Shown one piece after another: positions 5,424 to 5,598 of a stretch of DNA of 5,598 nt. Both the position numbers and the translations under genes were made by a program. A model generated the notes under the pieces. The model was not told the DNA's origin and did no database searches. It saw only the letters and a program-made list of their open reading frames with translations. The stretch spans positions 1 through 5,598 of the forward strand of contig JANWZG010000262.1 of NCBI GenBank assembly GCA_025054735.1, given 5' to 3'. Position 1 is the first letter of the stretch. Each line of letters opens with the position of its first letter. This stretch comes from Cyanobacteriota bacterium. GTDB taxonomy: Bacteria; Cyanobacteriota; Cyanobacteriia; SKYG9.

Positions 5424-5597
5424 CGCATTCACCCGCTGCAAATGCCATGAAAACATCATTGTTTGCCCAGCATTGGTTGTCACCACCACTTGATCCTGCA
5501 ACTGATTGATGTTGGTAAACCGCCGCAAATGCGAATAATCGATTGCTCTCCTAGGGAACTTTCGCTCTAGTTCTGCTCGTCGCTCTGGGCTAAGAGT
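5418..5597 (-). CDS. C-terminal 59 codons of an unrecognised protein (cut by window edge)
   Basis: One minus-strand frame stays open from the right edge to a TAG at 5420-5418, giving 59 residues without a start. It begins TLSPERRAELERKFPRRAID and continues with YSHLRRFTNINQLQDQVVV, ending GQTMMFSWHLQRVNAR. The composition looks like a real soluble protein: a charged helix, then an alternating strand-like end. It has no obvious membrane segment and no motif I can assign. Convergent placement with a 139-bp gap after cruP is normal gene spacing. The adjacent minus-strand frame that starts at the edge base has a stop at its third codon. I do not recognise the family. The evidence for coding is the open frame and plausible composition only. 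Confidence 0.5.
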   Translation of the reverse strand, partial: TLSPERRAELERKFPRRAIDYSHLRRFTNINQLQDQVVVTTNAGQTMMFSWHLQRVNAR

Positions 5598-5598
5598 T

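Overview
The window looks like an ordinary stretch of cyanobacterial chromosome. Three things point there. The first is a close match to Ycf39, a photosystem II assembly factor of cyanobacteria and algal plastids. The second is a CruP-type lycopene-cyclase paralogue, a family of cyanobacteria and plants. The third is strong enrichment of the HIP1 core CGATCG: I count 14 copies, where about 1.4 would be expected by chance. I cannot name a genus. There is no tRNA, rRNA, CRISPR array, insertion sequence or phage gene that I can see.

Layout. (1) Positions 1-919, minus strand: a two-gene ABC exporter operon with the ABC-2 permease first, then the ATPase, which is cut by the left edge. (2) 920-1089: a divergent intergenic region carrying a 7-bp-arm dyad at 982-1003. 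(3) 1090-2103, plus strand: a membrane-associated family 2 glycosyltransferase. (4) 2100-2537, minus strand: an ArsR/SmtB metal sensor of ZiaR type. Its stop codon overlaps the glycosyltransferase stop tail to tail. (5) 2538-2701: a divergent intergenic region with a 27-bp imperfect palindrome just upstream of the sensor gene, a plausible autoregulatory operator. (6) 2702-5278, plus strand: ycf39 and then cruP, 33 bp apart, probably cotranscribed. (7) 5279-5417: a convergent intergenic region holding an unexpectedly elaborate nested inverted repeat at 5310-5383. (8) 5418-5597, minus strand: the C-terminal end of an unrecognised gene that runs off the right edge.

How they may work together. 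Ycf39 acts with high-light-inducible proteins carrying chlorophyll and beta-carotene during early photosystem II assembly. CruP has been linked to carotenoid oxidation and photoprotection. Their tandem arrangement therefore suggests a pigment or photoprotection transcription unit; this is inference. The metal sensor has no obvious metal-efflux or metallothionein gene beside it in this window. The exporter and the glycosyltransferase are divergent and could belong to one surface-glycan or lipid process, but nothing in the sequence proves it.

No complete, clearly new multi-gene system is visible. The strongest unexplained signals are the structured element after cruP, the two operator-like palindromes, the lysine-rich tail on Ycf39, and the perfect 11-bp stem inside the sensor's metal-binding helix codons.
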